A stretch of 64,000 nucleotides of DNA from Enterococcus cecorum (GTDB lineage Bacteria > Bacillota > Bacilli > Lactobacillales > Enterococcaceae), in assembly GCF_023221775.1 (NCBI RefSeq), contig NZ_JAKUDS010000011.1, positions 1-64,000 on the forward strand, given 5' to 3'. Shown piece after piece: positions 29,101 to 36,299 of the stretch. The notes beneath the pieces are model-generated. The model did no database searches. It saw only the letters and a program-made list of their open reading frames with translations, and was not told where the DNA came from. A program made the position numbers and the translations under genes. Each line of letters opens with the position of its first letter. The stretch's first letter is position 1.

Positions 29101-29192
29101 TGAAAGATACGAACAAAACCGCAGTTGAGATTGGTTGGCAGCTTGAAACTCAGGTGCGAGAAGATATTTATGACTATATTGTTGAAAGGTAG
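26145..29192 (+). CDS. PLD-nuclease/DEAD-box helicase, DUF3427 type
   Basis: A 1015-residue fusion. Residues 1-190 form a phospholipase-D-like nuclease domain with the H-x-K motif FHTKGYIF (His127) followed by MIIGSSNLT. Next is a superfamily 2 helicase: SATGTGKTYAS (K297), IDEAHRVGAGSY (Asp383), MTATPERTD, LIFCRSKEE, the IFTVDIFNEGVDIPEVNQVV block and QLGRGLRKD. The last 350 residues (LRQKLGRIPELMEF, SRYGITIDL, VCRLLNWQENSVAQNIGGYK, KDTNTFPVFINYHKS) match DUF3427. I take TTG 26145, 6 nt after TAGGTG, as start. These genes are often found beside a NUDIX gene, as here. A role in cutting or unwinding foreign or damaged DNA is likely but not shown. Confidence 0.8.
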   Translation: MDDKSLEVMHKGLYHAFVQESETAGNLAFHPKFVSNNQRKFHKVLTEIEYELQNCDAFFISVAFITMSGITPLLQVFKELEQRGVPGRILTTDYLTFSEPRALKKLAELKNIEVRMYRTQNQSAGFHTKGYIFEKDNLYRMIIGSSNLTMNALTKNKEWNTKLISTKDGAVYKDLVDEFEALWSDNSQQYDEHLAKIYEENYQRQKAIQKQKIQQEFEEIWQDSHTVQYEQVADSYDTQYEIVQEQRDVTRQMAVPEMEMYKLQPNSMQSGFIDELKALIVNGAKRALLISATGTGKTYASAFALRNIKYKRALFLVHREQIAKQAIASYKKVFGQTRTFGLLSGNHKADASVDYLFSTMQMMAKEEIRQQFPKDYFDVVVIDEAHRVGAGSYQRILDYFEPELLLGMTATPERTDNFDVFKAFDHNIAYEIRLKQALEEELLCPFHYFGISDILVNNQLLDETKDFTRLSSSERINHIIEKIEYFGYSGDRVKGLIFCRSKEECQFLSEAFNQRGYRTDYLTGSDSQEKREKMISYLVDVQQIDYLDYIFTVDIFNEGVDIPEVNQVVLLRPTQSPIVFVQQLGRGLRKDKDKEYLVVLDFIGNYKNNYMIPIALSGDRSYNKDNIRKFISESDRTIPGASTIHFDEVSRKKIFESIDGANFDSIQLIKDAYKGLRQKLGRIPELMEFEKYGELDVMRILGNPKLGSYYRFLNNYESEYPYELSESSEQMLKFISRKFASGKRAHELLAFQLLMKNPEQDIYPLWESEMASRYGITIDLKAKVNVANILTARFITGGEKVTFKDCIFMDDSSGEWLISDLFKQALTDEEFVHQLKSVIEFGLHRYEQSYQDRYQDTNFVLYQKYTYEDVCRLLNWQENSVAQNIGGYKFDKDTNTFPVFINYHKSEDIDATINYEDRFINENQLIAISKSGRNLSSNDVQNFINAEERGIKVDLFVRKNKDDKTSKEFYYLGRMKPTGFAEEFQMKDTNKTAVEIGWQLETQVREDIYDYIVER

Positions 29193-29198
29193 AGTGAG

Positions 29199-29585
29199 AT
29201 GAAAGAGATAGAAGTTGTAGCAGCTATTATTCAAGAAGATGGCAAGATTTTCGCGACACAGCGTGGTTATGGTGATTTAAAAGGTGGTTGGGAATTTCCT
29301 GGCGGTAAACTAGAAAAAGGCGAATCACCTGAGCATGCTCTTGTTCGCGAAATTCAAGAAGAGCTAAATACAACAATTGAAGTTGGCGAATTGATTGAAA
29401 CGGTTGAATATGATTATCCTTCCTTTCACTTAAAAATGTATTGTTACTTGTGTCAACGGGTTTCTGGGCAGCTGGATTTGTTAGAGCATAGCGCAGCGAA
29501 ATGGTTAACCAAAGCGACACTTGATTCAGTAGACTGGCTGCCTGCGGATATAGCGGTAGTCAATAAAATAAAAGAGATATTATAA
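29199..29585 (+). CDS. NUDIX (deoxy)nucleoside triphosphate pyrophosphohydrolase
   Basis: The protein has 128 residues with a complete Nudix box: GGKLEKGESPEHALVREIQEEL (about 33-54). The start VVAAIIQEDGKIFATQRGYG and the ending WLPADIAVVNKI are typical of the MutT/CTP-pyrophosphohydrolase group that clears damaged or unwanted nucleotides. It starts 6 bp after the helicase stop with AGAGTGAGATG at the junction, so it is probably translated with it. The pairing suggests a joint role in handling DNA or nucleotides during repair or phage attack. Confidence 0.85.
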   Translation: MKEIEVVAAIIQEDGKIFATQRGYGDLKGGWEFPGGKLEKGESPEHALVREIQEELNTTIEVGELIETVEYDYPSFHLKMYCYLCQRVSGQLDLLEHSAAKWLTKATLDSVDWLPADIAVVNKIKEIL

Positions 29586-29597
29586 AGTGAGGTATGA

Positions 29598-30227
29598 ATG
29601 AAATTAAGTAAGTCTTTTCATAACCAATTTACTCAAATAATCAATAATATGGGTATTCATAGGATACTTGGGCCCATTTTTTATCAAGCAAAGTATGGGC
29701 TACGTTTTGAAATGGGCATTGGTGAGCCGACTGATGAAAAGTTTAGGATTATACCAACTCATTTTGAAGAAGCTATCCATCGTGCACTATCCATTTATCA
29801 AGCAACCGAGCCATATGATATTTTACGTATAAATGTATGGTTGGATTCTGAAAATGAGGCTGAAATACCTAACTACTTCACTAGTCTTGGCTTGCCTGAA
29901 TGCGATGAATCATACATTGAAACGCACTATTCAGATGGTTATGAATGTCAGATAAAGGCGTGTTATTGGGATTTACGAAAGCTTACCTTTGATTGGAAAA
30001 AGTTGTTTCGTGATATTGTATATACAGATTTCAAGGAACCACATTTTTTGGCGAGTAATGTTTTCTTCATAAATACGAAAGCTAAAATACTTTATCACTT
30101 ATATGATGATCGCGGCTTGGATGTAGTAGCTATAGATAAAATGACCTTGCAGCCGATTTATCAAAACTATCATACATGGTTGTTAGATTATGATAGAGCA
30201 GCAATGAAAAAAGTATTTGAAAAATAA
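29598..30227 (+). CDS. DUF3885-domain protein
   Basis: A 209-residue soluble protein of unknown function. It matches the DUF3885 pattern: LGPIFYQAKYGLRFEMGIGE near residues 22-41, HFEEAIHRALSIYQA, and the diagnostic end LYHLYDDRGLDVVAIDKMTL, then LDYDRAAMKK. Proteins with this domain are common in Firmicutes accessory regions, sometimes next to toxin-immunity genes. GTGAGG lies 8 nt before the ATG, and a terminator follows, so it is the last gene of the helicase-NUDIX transcript. Confidence 0.75.
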   Translation: MKLSKSFHNQFTQIINNMGIHRILGPIFYQAKYGLRFEMGIGEPTDEKFRIIPTHFEEAIHRALSIYQATEPYDILRINVWLDSENEAEIPNYFTSLGLPECDESYIETHYSDGYECQIKACYWDLRKLTFDWKKLFRDIVYTDFKEPHFLASNVFFINTKAKILYHLYDDRGLDVVAIDKMTLQPIYQNYHTWLLDYDRAAMKKVFEK

Positions 30228-30232
30228 TTTAC

Positions 30233-30262
30233 ATCGAGTCTCAGTTTTGGGGCTCGATTTTT
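30233..30262 (+). terminator. Rho-independent terminator
   Basis: ATCGAGTC pairs with GGCTCGAT, followed by T5. It ends one base before the -35 box of the next promoter. Confidence 0.75.
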
Positions 30263-30263
30263 C

Positions 30264-30293
30264 TTGACACTGGTGTTACACTTGTGTTAATTT
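30264..30293 (+). promoter_or_regulatory. Promoter and operator of the RHH gene
   Basis: TTGACA (30264-30269) and TTAATT/TAATTT (30287-30293, with an extended TG) enclose GGTGTTACACTTGTG at 30272-30286, built on the near-palindrome GTGTTACAC. A site between -35 and -10 suits a repressor. A 13-of-15 match is found again at 30524-30538. Confidence 0.65.
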
Positions 30294-30312
30294 GGTGTGG
30301 GGTGATGAACTT

Positions 30313-30501
30313 ATGGCAACGGATAAAAAAAGAGTAATGATTAGTTTTGATGATAAGAGTTTAGAAAAGTTAGAATATCTTGTTGAGGATGCGCGAGATA
30401 GACGTGGGATGCGTTTGACGAAATCACAAATTATTGAACTCTTATTACAAACAGTTGACCATTTTGACGATATCATGGGGGCGATTTATTCGAAAAAATA
30501 G
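30313..30501 (+). CDS. Ribbon-helix-helix (CopG-like) DNA-binding protein
   Basis: A 62-residue protein with the ribbon-helix-helix plan: strand KKRVMISFDDKSLEKLEYL, then helix and turn, RRGMRLTKSQIIELLLQTVD. The K-K-R-V-x-I-x-F strand would insert into the DNA major groove as in CopG/Arc. ATG 30313 follows GGGGTGATG; the upstream in-frame start at 30292 lies inside the promoter. A repeated 15-bp site ahead of this gene and ahead of the next one suggests that it represses itself and the ATP-grasp gene. It could also be an orphan antitoxin; no toxin is visible. Confidence 0.7.
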   Translation: MATDKKRVMISFDDKSLEKLEYLVEDARDRRGMRLTKSQIIELLLQTVDHFDDIMGAIYSKK

Positions 30502-30523
30502 ATCGCAGTTTTTTTTAGTATAT

Positions 30524-30538
30524 GGTGTAACACTAGTG
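30524..30538. promoter_or_regulatory. Second copy of the GGTGTWACACTWGTG operator
   Basis: GGTGTAACACTAGTG matches the site at 30272-30286 in 13 of 15 positions and keeps the GTGTnACAC core. It lies 15 bp before the ATG of the R2K-type ATP-grasp gene. Confidence 0.6.
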
Positions 30539-30552
30539 AAAGAGGTGAGAGT

Positions 30553-31296
30553 ATGATATATATCAGAGAAGCACAGTTTTTAGATGAAATTGCGATGAAT
30601 AAGTATAATTTAATGGTAGGCGCTCATTTACGAGGAGAAGAAGTAATGTTTTATCAGTCTTTTGCAGAAATTGATAAGTTAACTGCAGATGATTATGTTT
30701 TTGATTATGTCCAACAGTCGTATCAATTATTTGAATGGATGGGATTAACAGTACCGCTTTTAGATTATCCAGACGCCTTACAATGCTTATACGGCAGAAA
30801 AATCAAAACATGTAAAATTGGTGAAGTAGTTAATGATTCTAACACTTGGCCGGTGTTTATTAAACCAAAAGATGGTTCTAAAGTCTTTACTGGACGTGTG
30901 GTATCCTCGATTAGCGATTTGATTGGCATTGGTTTACCGATGGATTATCCGGTGTGGGCGAGTGAGCCTGTTGAATTTATTAGAGAGTGGCGCTGTTTTA
31001 TTTTACATGGGGCAGTACTTGATGTTCGTCCTTATGTAGGAGATTATCATGTGCAGTATGATGCTTCGGTAATCGATCAAGTCATTAAACTTTGGCAAGA
31101 TGCGCCGTGTGCTTATAGTTTGGATATTGGGGTTACGAAAGATGGTCGGACGCTTGTTGTTGAAATCAATGATGGTTTTGCGCTTGGGCATTATGGTTTG
31201 ACACCACTGAGAGCTTTAAAGTTTCAAAAAGCAAGATGGCATGAGATTACTTCTGCTTATTTTAGCGAACATGAGGTATTTTATTTTCCAGAATAG
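30553..31296 (+). CDS. ATP-grasp protein, R2K clade (second copy type)
   Basis: A 247-residue protein with the reduced ATP-grasp pattern of the R2K clade (family 2 like): GEEVMFYQSFAEID near the start, WPVFIKPKDGSKVFTGRVVS (about 97-116, ATP lysine), VWASEPVEFIREWRCFILHG (about 135-154), and YSLDIGVTKDGRTLVVEIND with the metal-binding E-x-N-D near residue 210. AGAGGTGAG precedes the ATG. R2K enzymes are predicted to ligate peptides or modify proteins; the substrate is unknown. A ribbon-helix-helix regulator lies just upstream and shares an operator-like repeat with this gene. Confidence 0.75.
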   Translation: MIYIREAQFLDEIAMNKYNLMVGAHLRGEEVMFYQSFAEIDKLTADDYVFDYVQQSYQLFEWMGLTVPLLDYPDALQCLYGRKIKTCKIGEVVNDSNTWPVFIKPKDGSKVFTGRVVSSISDLIGIGLPMDYPVWASEPVEFIREWRCFILHGAVLDVRPYVGDYHVQYDASVIDQVIKLWQDAPCAYSLDIGVTKDGRTLVVEINDGFALGHYGLTPLRALKFQKARWHEITSAYFSEHEVFYFPE

Positions 31297-31335
31297 AATC
31301 TAAAATATTAGTCAATTAGATTTGAGGTGAACAAC

Positions 31336-31788
31336 ATGAAAATATCAGAGTTTTGGCAAGGATTTAAAAAGGAATATGCAATTGAGACAGACAGTTATGC
31401 GGCTTATGCATTTGGGGTAGATGAAGATGAATTAGCACAGTTAGTATTATCAGGTAAAAAGACTGCAACTTCCTCACTATATTTAGCTTATGAGTTTGAA
31501 AATGAGCCACTACCCCAAATTGGTGAGTACAATATGATTTTAGATAGCCAGGAGCAGCCCGTTTGTATTACCCAGACCAAGAAAGTATATCTATGTCCAT
31601 ATAATGAAATTACTGCTGAGTTTGCGAAAAAAGAAGGTGAAGGAGATTTGTCGCTTCACTATTGGCAAGTGGTGCATGAAGAATTTTTCCAATCTGTATG
31701 TCATGAAATGGGGGCGGAATTTTCACCTGAGATGCTTGTTGTGTGCGAAGAATTTGTATGTCTATATCCGAAAAGCTTTCCACACTAA
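31336..31788 (+). CDS. ASCH-domain protein
   Basis: The ASCH fold is an RNA- or nucleoside-binding module related to PUA domains. The 150-residue protein matches well: YAAYAFGVDEDELAQLVLSG, the family motif KKTATSSLYLAYEFE (about 44-58), and HYWQVVHEEFFQ with the conserved W. GAGGTGAAC lies directly before ATG 31336. Some bacterial ASCH proteins are N4-acetylcytidine amidohydrolases, but this sequence is of the longer type with unclear activity. It is transcribed in line with the ATP-grasp gene, 39 bp away. Confidence 0.8.
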   Translation: MKISEFWQGFKKEYAIETDSYAAYAFGVDEDELAQLVLSGKKTATSSLYLAYEFENEPLPQIGEYNMILDSQEQPVCITQTKKVYLCPYNEITAEFAKKEGEGDLSLHYWQVVHEEFFQSVCHEMGAEFSPEMLVVCEEFVCLYPKSFPH

Positions 31789-31817
31789 TTTCACATGAGC
31801 TCGATGTGTGTTATAAT
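31789..31817 (+). promoter_or_regulatory. Probable promoter of cls
   Basis: TTTCAC (31789-31794), a 17-bp spacer and a consensus TATAAT (31812-31817), 30 bp upstream of the chosen ATG. The -35 box overlaps the end of the ASCH gene and is weak. Confidence 0.5.
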
Positions 31818-31847
31818 TTGTTTAGAAAATTGAAGGAAGTGGTTAGG

Positions 31848-33410
31848 ATGAATGAGCAGACTACATTGGAAAGCCGTCAGAAAACCAAAAATGGTGTGAA
31901 ACGCTTAGTCTTTGTCGTGCTTTCCATCTTGCTTGAAGTGACGTTGATTGTTCTTTTATTTACTTCACTAAATGATTATGCAGAATGGTTGAATTTATTA
32001 ACGCGTACACTTGCAGCAATTTTAGTGCTCTATATTTATAGTGAAGATAAAACCGCTACAATGAAGATGCCGTGGATTATACTAATTATGTTATTTCCAA
32101 TTGTCGGTGTGACGATTTATCTTTTAGTAGGGTTGAATAAAGGAACTAGAAAGATGCGCGCACGATATCAGGCAATTGACGAGGTGTTATTACCGCTCTT
32201 ACCTGATTCGTCTGATTTAATCGAAAATTTAAAGCAAACACAGCCCAAAGCCGCGAGCATTTCTCATTATTTGCAGACTTATGCAAAATATCCACTCTAT
32301 CAAAATACAGATGTGACGTATTATAACGAAGCGGTCAAAGGTTTAGAAGCACAACTTGAAGCGTTAAAGCAAGCCAAACATTTTATTTTTATGGAATATC
32401 ATGCGATTGAAGATAAGGAATCCTGGCAACGAATTGAGGAAATCTTAGTTGAAAAAGTCAATGAAGGGCTAGAAGTTCGGGTATTCTATGATGATATGGG
32501 TTCGATTGGCTTTATCAATACGGATTTTGTGCAAAAGATGGAAGGACTAGGAATTGCTTGTCGGGTGTTTAATCCGTTTATGCCTGGGCTAAATGTCTTC
32601 TTAAATAATCGTGATCATCGCAAAATTACGGTCATTGATGGCGAGGTTGGCTTTACTGGCGGCTATAATTTGGCCAATGAGTATTTCAATGTAACGCACC
32701 CTTATGGCATGTGGAAGGATACGGGAATTCGGCTGGAAGGTCCTGCTGTGCGTTCCTTAACGATTGCCTTTTTAGAAATGTGGAATGCCGTCAAAGAAAC
32801 GGATAAACATGATGAGAACTTTATGCGCTTTTTACCTGTTGATAGCTATGAAGCAAGTGAGACTGGCTTTGTCCAACCTTATGCCTTTATTCCGATGTCT
32901 AGTGAACGGGTCGGAGAAGAAGTGTATATCAGTATGGCCAATAAGGCGGAAAAATATTGTTACTTTATGACGCCTTATTTGATATTAACGGATGAAATGG
33001 TGCATGCGATTGCTCTTGCTGCAAAACGGGGCGTAGATGTGCGAATTATTACTCCAGGAATTCCAGATAAAAAGATGGTTTATGGGGTGACGCGTTCCTT
33101 CTATCCTGATTTGGTCAAGCATGGGGTTCGTATTTATGAATGGACGCCAGGTTTCTGTCATGCGAAAATGAGTGTGGTCGATGATGTGATGGCAACTTGT
33201 GGGACGATTAATTTAGATTATCGCAGTTTGTATCATCATTTTGAAAATGGCTGCTTTATGGTTAATACTCAGTCAGTGCTTGATATTAAAGCAGATTTCG
33301 ACGCTACTTTTGAAGAATGTCGTGAAGTGACGCAAGAATATCAAAAGGGAAGTAAAGCTCATTTGTCATTGAAAGAATTATTCTTACGTTTATTTGCCCA
33401 ATTGTTATAA
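31848..33410 (+). CDS. cls: Cardiolipin synthase
   Basis: The enzyme joins two phosphatidylglycerol molecules into cardiolipin at the membrane. Its 520 residues include two N-terminal hydrophobic helices (about 20-42 and 65-92) and two phospholipase-D catalytic motifs: HRKITVIDGEVGFTGGYN (about 262-279) and HAKMSVVDDVMATCGTINLD (about 436-455), both with the H-x-K-x4-D set complete. The ATG at 31848 fits the family start; an upstream in-frame ATG at 31743 lies in the ASCH gene. It has its own promoter and a strong terminator, so it is a single-gene unit. Confidence 0.9.
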   Translation: MNEQTTLESRQKTKNGVKRLVFVVLSILLEVTLIVLLFTSLNDYAEWLNLLTRTLAAILVLYIYSEDKTATMKMPWIILIMLFPIVGVTIYLLVGLNKGTRKMRARYQAIDEVLLPLLPDSSDLIENLKQTQPKAASISHYLQTYAKYPLYQNTDVTYYNEAVKGLEAQLEALKQAKHFIFMEYHAIEDKESWQRIEEILVEKVNEGLEVRVFYDDMGSIGFINTDFVQKMEGLGIACRVFNPFMPGLNVFLNNRDHRKITVIDGEVGFTGGYNLANEYFNVTHPYGMWKDTGIRLEGPAVRSLTIAFLEMWNAVKETDKHDENFMRFLPVDSYEASETGFVQPYAFIPMSSERVGEEVYISMANKAEKYCYFMTPYLILTDEMVHAIALAAKRGVDVRIITPGIPDKKMVYGVTRSFYPDLVKHGVRIYEWTPGFCHAKMSVVDDVMATCGTINLDYRSLYHHFENGCFMVNTQSVLDIKADFDATFEECREVTQEYQKGSKAHLSLKELFLRLFAQLL

Positions 33411-33418
33411 AATTTATC

Positions 33419-33466
33419 GAGTATCTTGTGAAAATTGCTTACAAGATACTCTTTTTTTGTTATAAT
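33419..33466 (+). terminator. Terminator of cls overlapping the next promoter
   Basis: An 11-bp perfect stem (GAGTATCTTGT with ACAAGATACTC at 33441-33451) and T7 form the terminator (33419-33458). The TTACAA (33439-33444) in its right arm and TATAAT (33461-33466), 16 bp apart, form a promoter for the next gene. Confidence 0.75.
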
Positions 33467-33494
33467 GTGTGAAACGAAAAAAGGGATGGTGCAG

Positions 33495-34256
33495 ATGTTG
33501 AAAAAATGTAGTGAACAAGACCGGAAACGATTGACTGATTACCTTTATCAAAATCCCGTGTTGAACTTATTTATTATCGGTGACTTGTATAATTACGGTT
33601 TTGATTCGGACATTCAAGACTTATATATCGATGAAGATTATCAAGGTATTCATGGTTTGGTTTTACGTTATCGCAACAGCATTTTGGTGCAAAGCTATGA
33701 AGGCAGAACTTATCCTGAATTTGTCGCAGAGTTAGTTGAACGTCACCAGATTACACATATTAATGGGGAAGCAAGTTTAGTGGCAAAATACGACTTTACT
33801 GCAAGAGAGAATGTATTATGTTACTTCTCGCAATGCAAAGAACTAAAAAATGCACCTAAAATGACAGCTGTTGAATCGTTTGGTCCTGAAGATGCAAAAG
33901 AAATTTCAGAGGTTTTTAAAAGTGTTTTTAAAAACTTTTCAGCTAAACCTGATGAAATCCAAGAAAGTCTGGCGAAAAAACTAGATCGTGTCTATGGCGT
34001 CAGAGTAGATGGAAAAATTGTATCGATTGCTAGAAGTACTGCTGAATGTCCTGGTTTAGCAATGTTAGTTGGTGTTGCTACGTTAGAGTCTTTTAGAAGT
34101 CTTGGATATGCACGCCAAACGGTAGCCAAACTAACTGCAGATTTACTCGCTGAAGGAAAGGAACCTTGTCTCTTTTATGAAAATCCAGTTGCAGCGAGAA
34201 TATATGAGAGTCTAGGTTATGAACGTGTTGGACAATGGCGAGTAGTGAGATTGTAG
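33495..34256 (+). CDS. GNAT-family acetyltransferase (two-part)
   Basis: The protein has 253 residues. The C-terminal half is a GNAT domain: VYGVRVDGKIVSIARSTAEC, LAMLVGVATLESFRSLGYAR (about 182-201, acetyl-CoA motif Q/R-x-x-G-x-A) and FYENPVAARIYESLGYERVG (about 226-245). The N-terminal half (TDYLYQNPVLNLFIIGDLYN) resembles the GNAT-like first domain of two-domain acetyltransferases. I took ATG 33495, after GGGATGG, over the codon at 33435, which lies in the cls terminator. The substrate is unknown. Confidence 0.85.
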   Translation: MLKKCSEQDRKRLTDYLYQNPVLNLFIIGDLYNYGFDSDIQDLYIDEDYQGIHGLVLRYRNSILVQSYEGRTYPEFVAELVERHQITHINGEASLVAKYDFTARENVLCYFSQCKELKNAPKMTAVESFGPEDAKEISEVFKSVFKNFSAKPDEIQESLAKKLDRVYGVRVDGKIVSIARSTAECPGLAMLVGVATLESFRSLGYARQTVAKLTADLLAEGKEPCLFYENPVAARIYESLGYERVGQWRVVRL

Positions 34257-34382
34257 AAATTAAGCCCATCACTAAAATGCGAACAATAAATATGATTTGA
34301 TACTAAACCATAGTCATTTTGTTGATTTAAGCGAAAGAAGAATCTATAATTTTTGTAGAATATACGAAAATGAGGGTTGGTA

Positions 34383-35276
34383 ATGAGCAAATGTTTAGTG
34401 ATTGGTTCTTCAGTTTGTGATTGTTTAATTTATACGGATGTGTTACCTAGTCGTGAAGGGGATGCACACATAAGTAACCAAAAAATGCAAATTGGTGGTT
34501 GTGCATTAAATGTTGCTGCAACTCTAAAGGGATTAGGTGCGGATTTTGATTTTTTATCTCCCGTGGGCCAAGGGATGTATGGTGATTTTGTTGCCATTGA
34601 GTTGGCTAAATTACAATTACCGATATTTCGTGTTTAGGGTGAAAATGGGTGTTGTTATTGTTTTATCGAAGCAGATGGCGAACGAACTTTTCTTTCTTAT
34701 CATGGCATCGAGTATAGCTTCCAAAAATCTTGGTTAGAAAACTTTAATTTAAATGATTATGGCTATCTCTATCTTTGCGGGTTAGAAGTAGAGGAAGCAA
34801 CTGGCGAAGAATTAGTTGATGCACTCGCAGATTTTAAAGGTAAAATTGTTTTTTGTCCTGGACCAAGAGTTTGTGAAACCCCCTCAGAACGAATTGCACA
34901 ATTGTTATCTTATCAACCAATACTACACTTAAATGAACAAGAAGCCTATTTGATGAGCGGCCAACAGGAATTATTCGCGGCTATTGAATCTCTGTATGCC
35001 AAAACGAATGCACCAGTCGTGGCTACATTAGGTTCCAAAGGTGTGATTGCCTATGATGGTGAATGGATAGAATGTGTTTCTGAAAAAGTTAAGGTCAAAG
35101 ATACTGTCGGGGCTGGTGATAGTCATGTAGCTGGGGTGCTAGCTGGATTATTAGCAGATCATAATCTCAGGGATAGTCTACAATTAGCTAATCGAGTCGC
35201 TGGGGAAGTCGTACAAGTCTCAGGCGCATTATTGCCAAAAGAAAAATATATGGAATTGCGGATAAACGAAACTTAA
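34383..35276 (+). pseudogene. PfkB-family carbohydrate kinase with in-frame TAG
   Basis: From ATG 34383 (GAGGG upstream) the frame reads CLVIGSSVCDCLIYTDVLPS and keeps the sugar-binding GGCALNVAATLKGLGADFDF. It stops at TAG 34635-34637 after LQLPIFRV, then continues in the same frame (GENGCCYCFIEADGERTFLS ... YGYLYLCGLE) to the catalytic signature DTVGAGDSHVAGVLAGLLAD (about residues 239-258). Without the stop it would be a normal 297-residue ribokinase-type enzyme. The codon before decay was probably CAG or GAG. Restart inside the frame would lose the substrate lid, so I consider it inactive, barring readthrough or a sequence error. Confidence 0.85.
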
Positions 35277-35302
35277 ATAGCTGAAATATGGAGATTTATA
35301 TA

Positions 35303-35767
35303 ATGGGAAAAATGGATTATCTTGTTTACCTAATTAATATTGTAAGTAATCATTATTTCGCTGGTGATTTAAAAAAAGGATACAGAACACTAAATGATAG
35401 TGGGCTACTTGCCTTTAACGATGAATTCTATGATGTACAACATACTTTGAGTAAGGAAGTACTACTAAAAGAAGTTGGTGAAATCATTCTTCAAAGTGAT
35501 ATTTGTCAGAATGATTGCTTGAGAGACAACGTTGCCTTAGTTCGACTTACGATTGGTGAAATTATGCGTCGTTTAAATATTAGTTATATGGATGCCATGG
35601 ATTTGTTCTATCAATTCATTACAGCTGAATTATTATCTGATGAAGATACTGGCTATTTTACTTATTCTCATCTTGATTTAGCTAAGTTAGTAATAGAAGA
35701 ACAAAAAGTGAATAGCAGAGAAGAAAAAATTGATATACATGTTGGAGGAAAAGTATTATGTGTTTAA
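35303..35767 (+). CDS. Hypothetical protein, faintly DUF3791-like
   Basis: A helical protein of 154 residues with no membrane segment. The start MGKMDYLVYLINIVSNHYF at ATG 35303 has GGAG 9 nt upstream; an ATG at 35288 is also in frame. Two parts share a loose pattern of helix, F-Y-D-V-Q-H-T (about 44-50) or Y-F-T-Y-S-H-L (about 122-128) and helix, which recalls DUF3791-type toxin-antitoxin-associated proteins; that is a weak call. It overlaps the HIT gene by 10 bp. Confidence 0.45.
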   Translation: MGKMDYLVYLINIVSNHYFAGDLKKGYRTLNDSGLLAFNDEFYDVQHTLSKEVLLKEVGEIILQSDICQNDCLRDNVALVRLTIGEIMRRLNISYMDAMDLFYQFITAELLSDEDTGYFTYSHLDLAKLVIEEQKVNSREEKIDIHVGGKVLCV

Positions 35768-36216
35768 TTTGTGAGAGAATCAGAGAAATTACTGAAAACA
35801 AGAATCCGTATTTTGTAAAAGAAATGACCACAGGATATGTAGTGATTGGGGATCATCAATATTTTGAAGGTTATACACTATTTTTGTGTAAGCGACACGT
35901 CAACGAATTACATGAATTACCACACGAATATAAATTGAAATTTTTAGATGAAATGAGTTTGGTTTCCCAGGCGGTCTCACAAGCGTTCCAAGCTGATAAA
36001 ATGAATATTGAGTTATTAGGTAATGGTGAAAGTCATGTTCATTGGCATCTCTTTCCACGCAAAAATGCCGATTTAGGTAAATATGGGCATAATGGGAAAG
36101 GGCCTGTTTGGTGGTTACCTTTTGATGAAATGTATGATGAAAATGTAAGACCGAGTAACGAAAAATTACAAGAATTGAAAGTAAAATTACTTGATGAGAT
36201 TAATAAAATTAGTTGA
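35758..36216 (+). CDS. HIT-family hydrolase
   Basis: HIT proteins cleave nucleotide phosphoesters or phosphoramidates. The signature is H-V-H-W-H-L-F at about residues 98-104 (SHVHWHLFPRKNADLG), with the central histidine as nucleophile, and C-x-I-C (residues 2-5) as a likely zinc half-site at the N-terminus. The protein has 152 residues. GGAGG at 35743-35747 precedes the ATG, within the end of the overlapping upstream gene, so the two are probably coupled. Confidence 0.85.
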   Translation: MCLICERIREITENKNPYFVKEMTTGYVVIGDHQYFEGYTLFLCKRHVNELHELPHEYKLKFLDEMSLVSQAVSQAFQADKMNIELLGNGESHVHWHLFPRKNADLGKYGHNGKGPVWWLPFDEMYDENVRPSNEKLQELKVKLLDEINKIS

Positions 36217-36225
36217 ATGAATAGC

Positions 36226-36256
36226 GCTTGAATTGTCTATGGTTCAGGCATTTTTA
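36226..36256 (+). terminator. Rho-independent terminator
   Basis: GCTTGAA (36226-36232) pairs with TTCAGGC (36243-36249), followed by ATTTTT. A TATAAT -10 box for the next gene follows at 36263-36268. Confidence 0.65.
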
Positions 36257-36299
36257 TTTTGCTATAATGAAGTTTGAAGAATGTTGAAAGGGAAAATTT

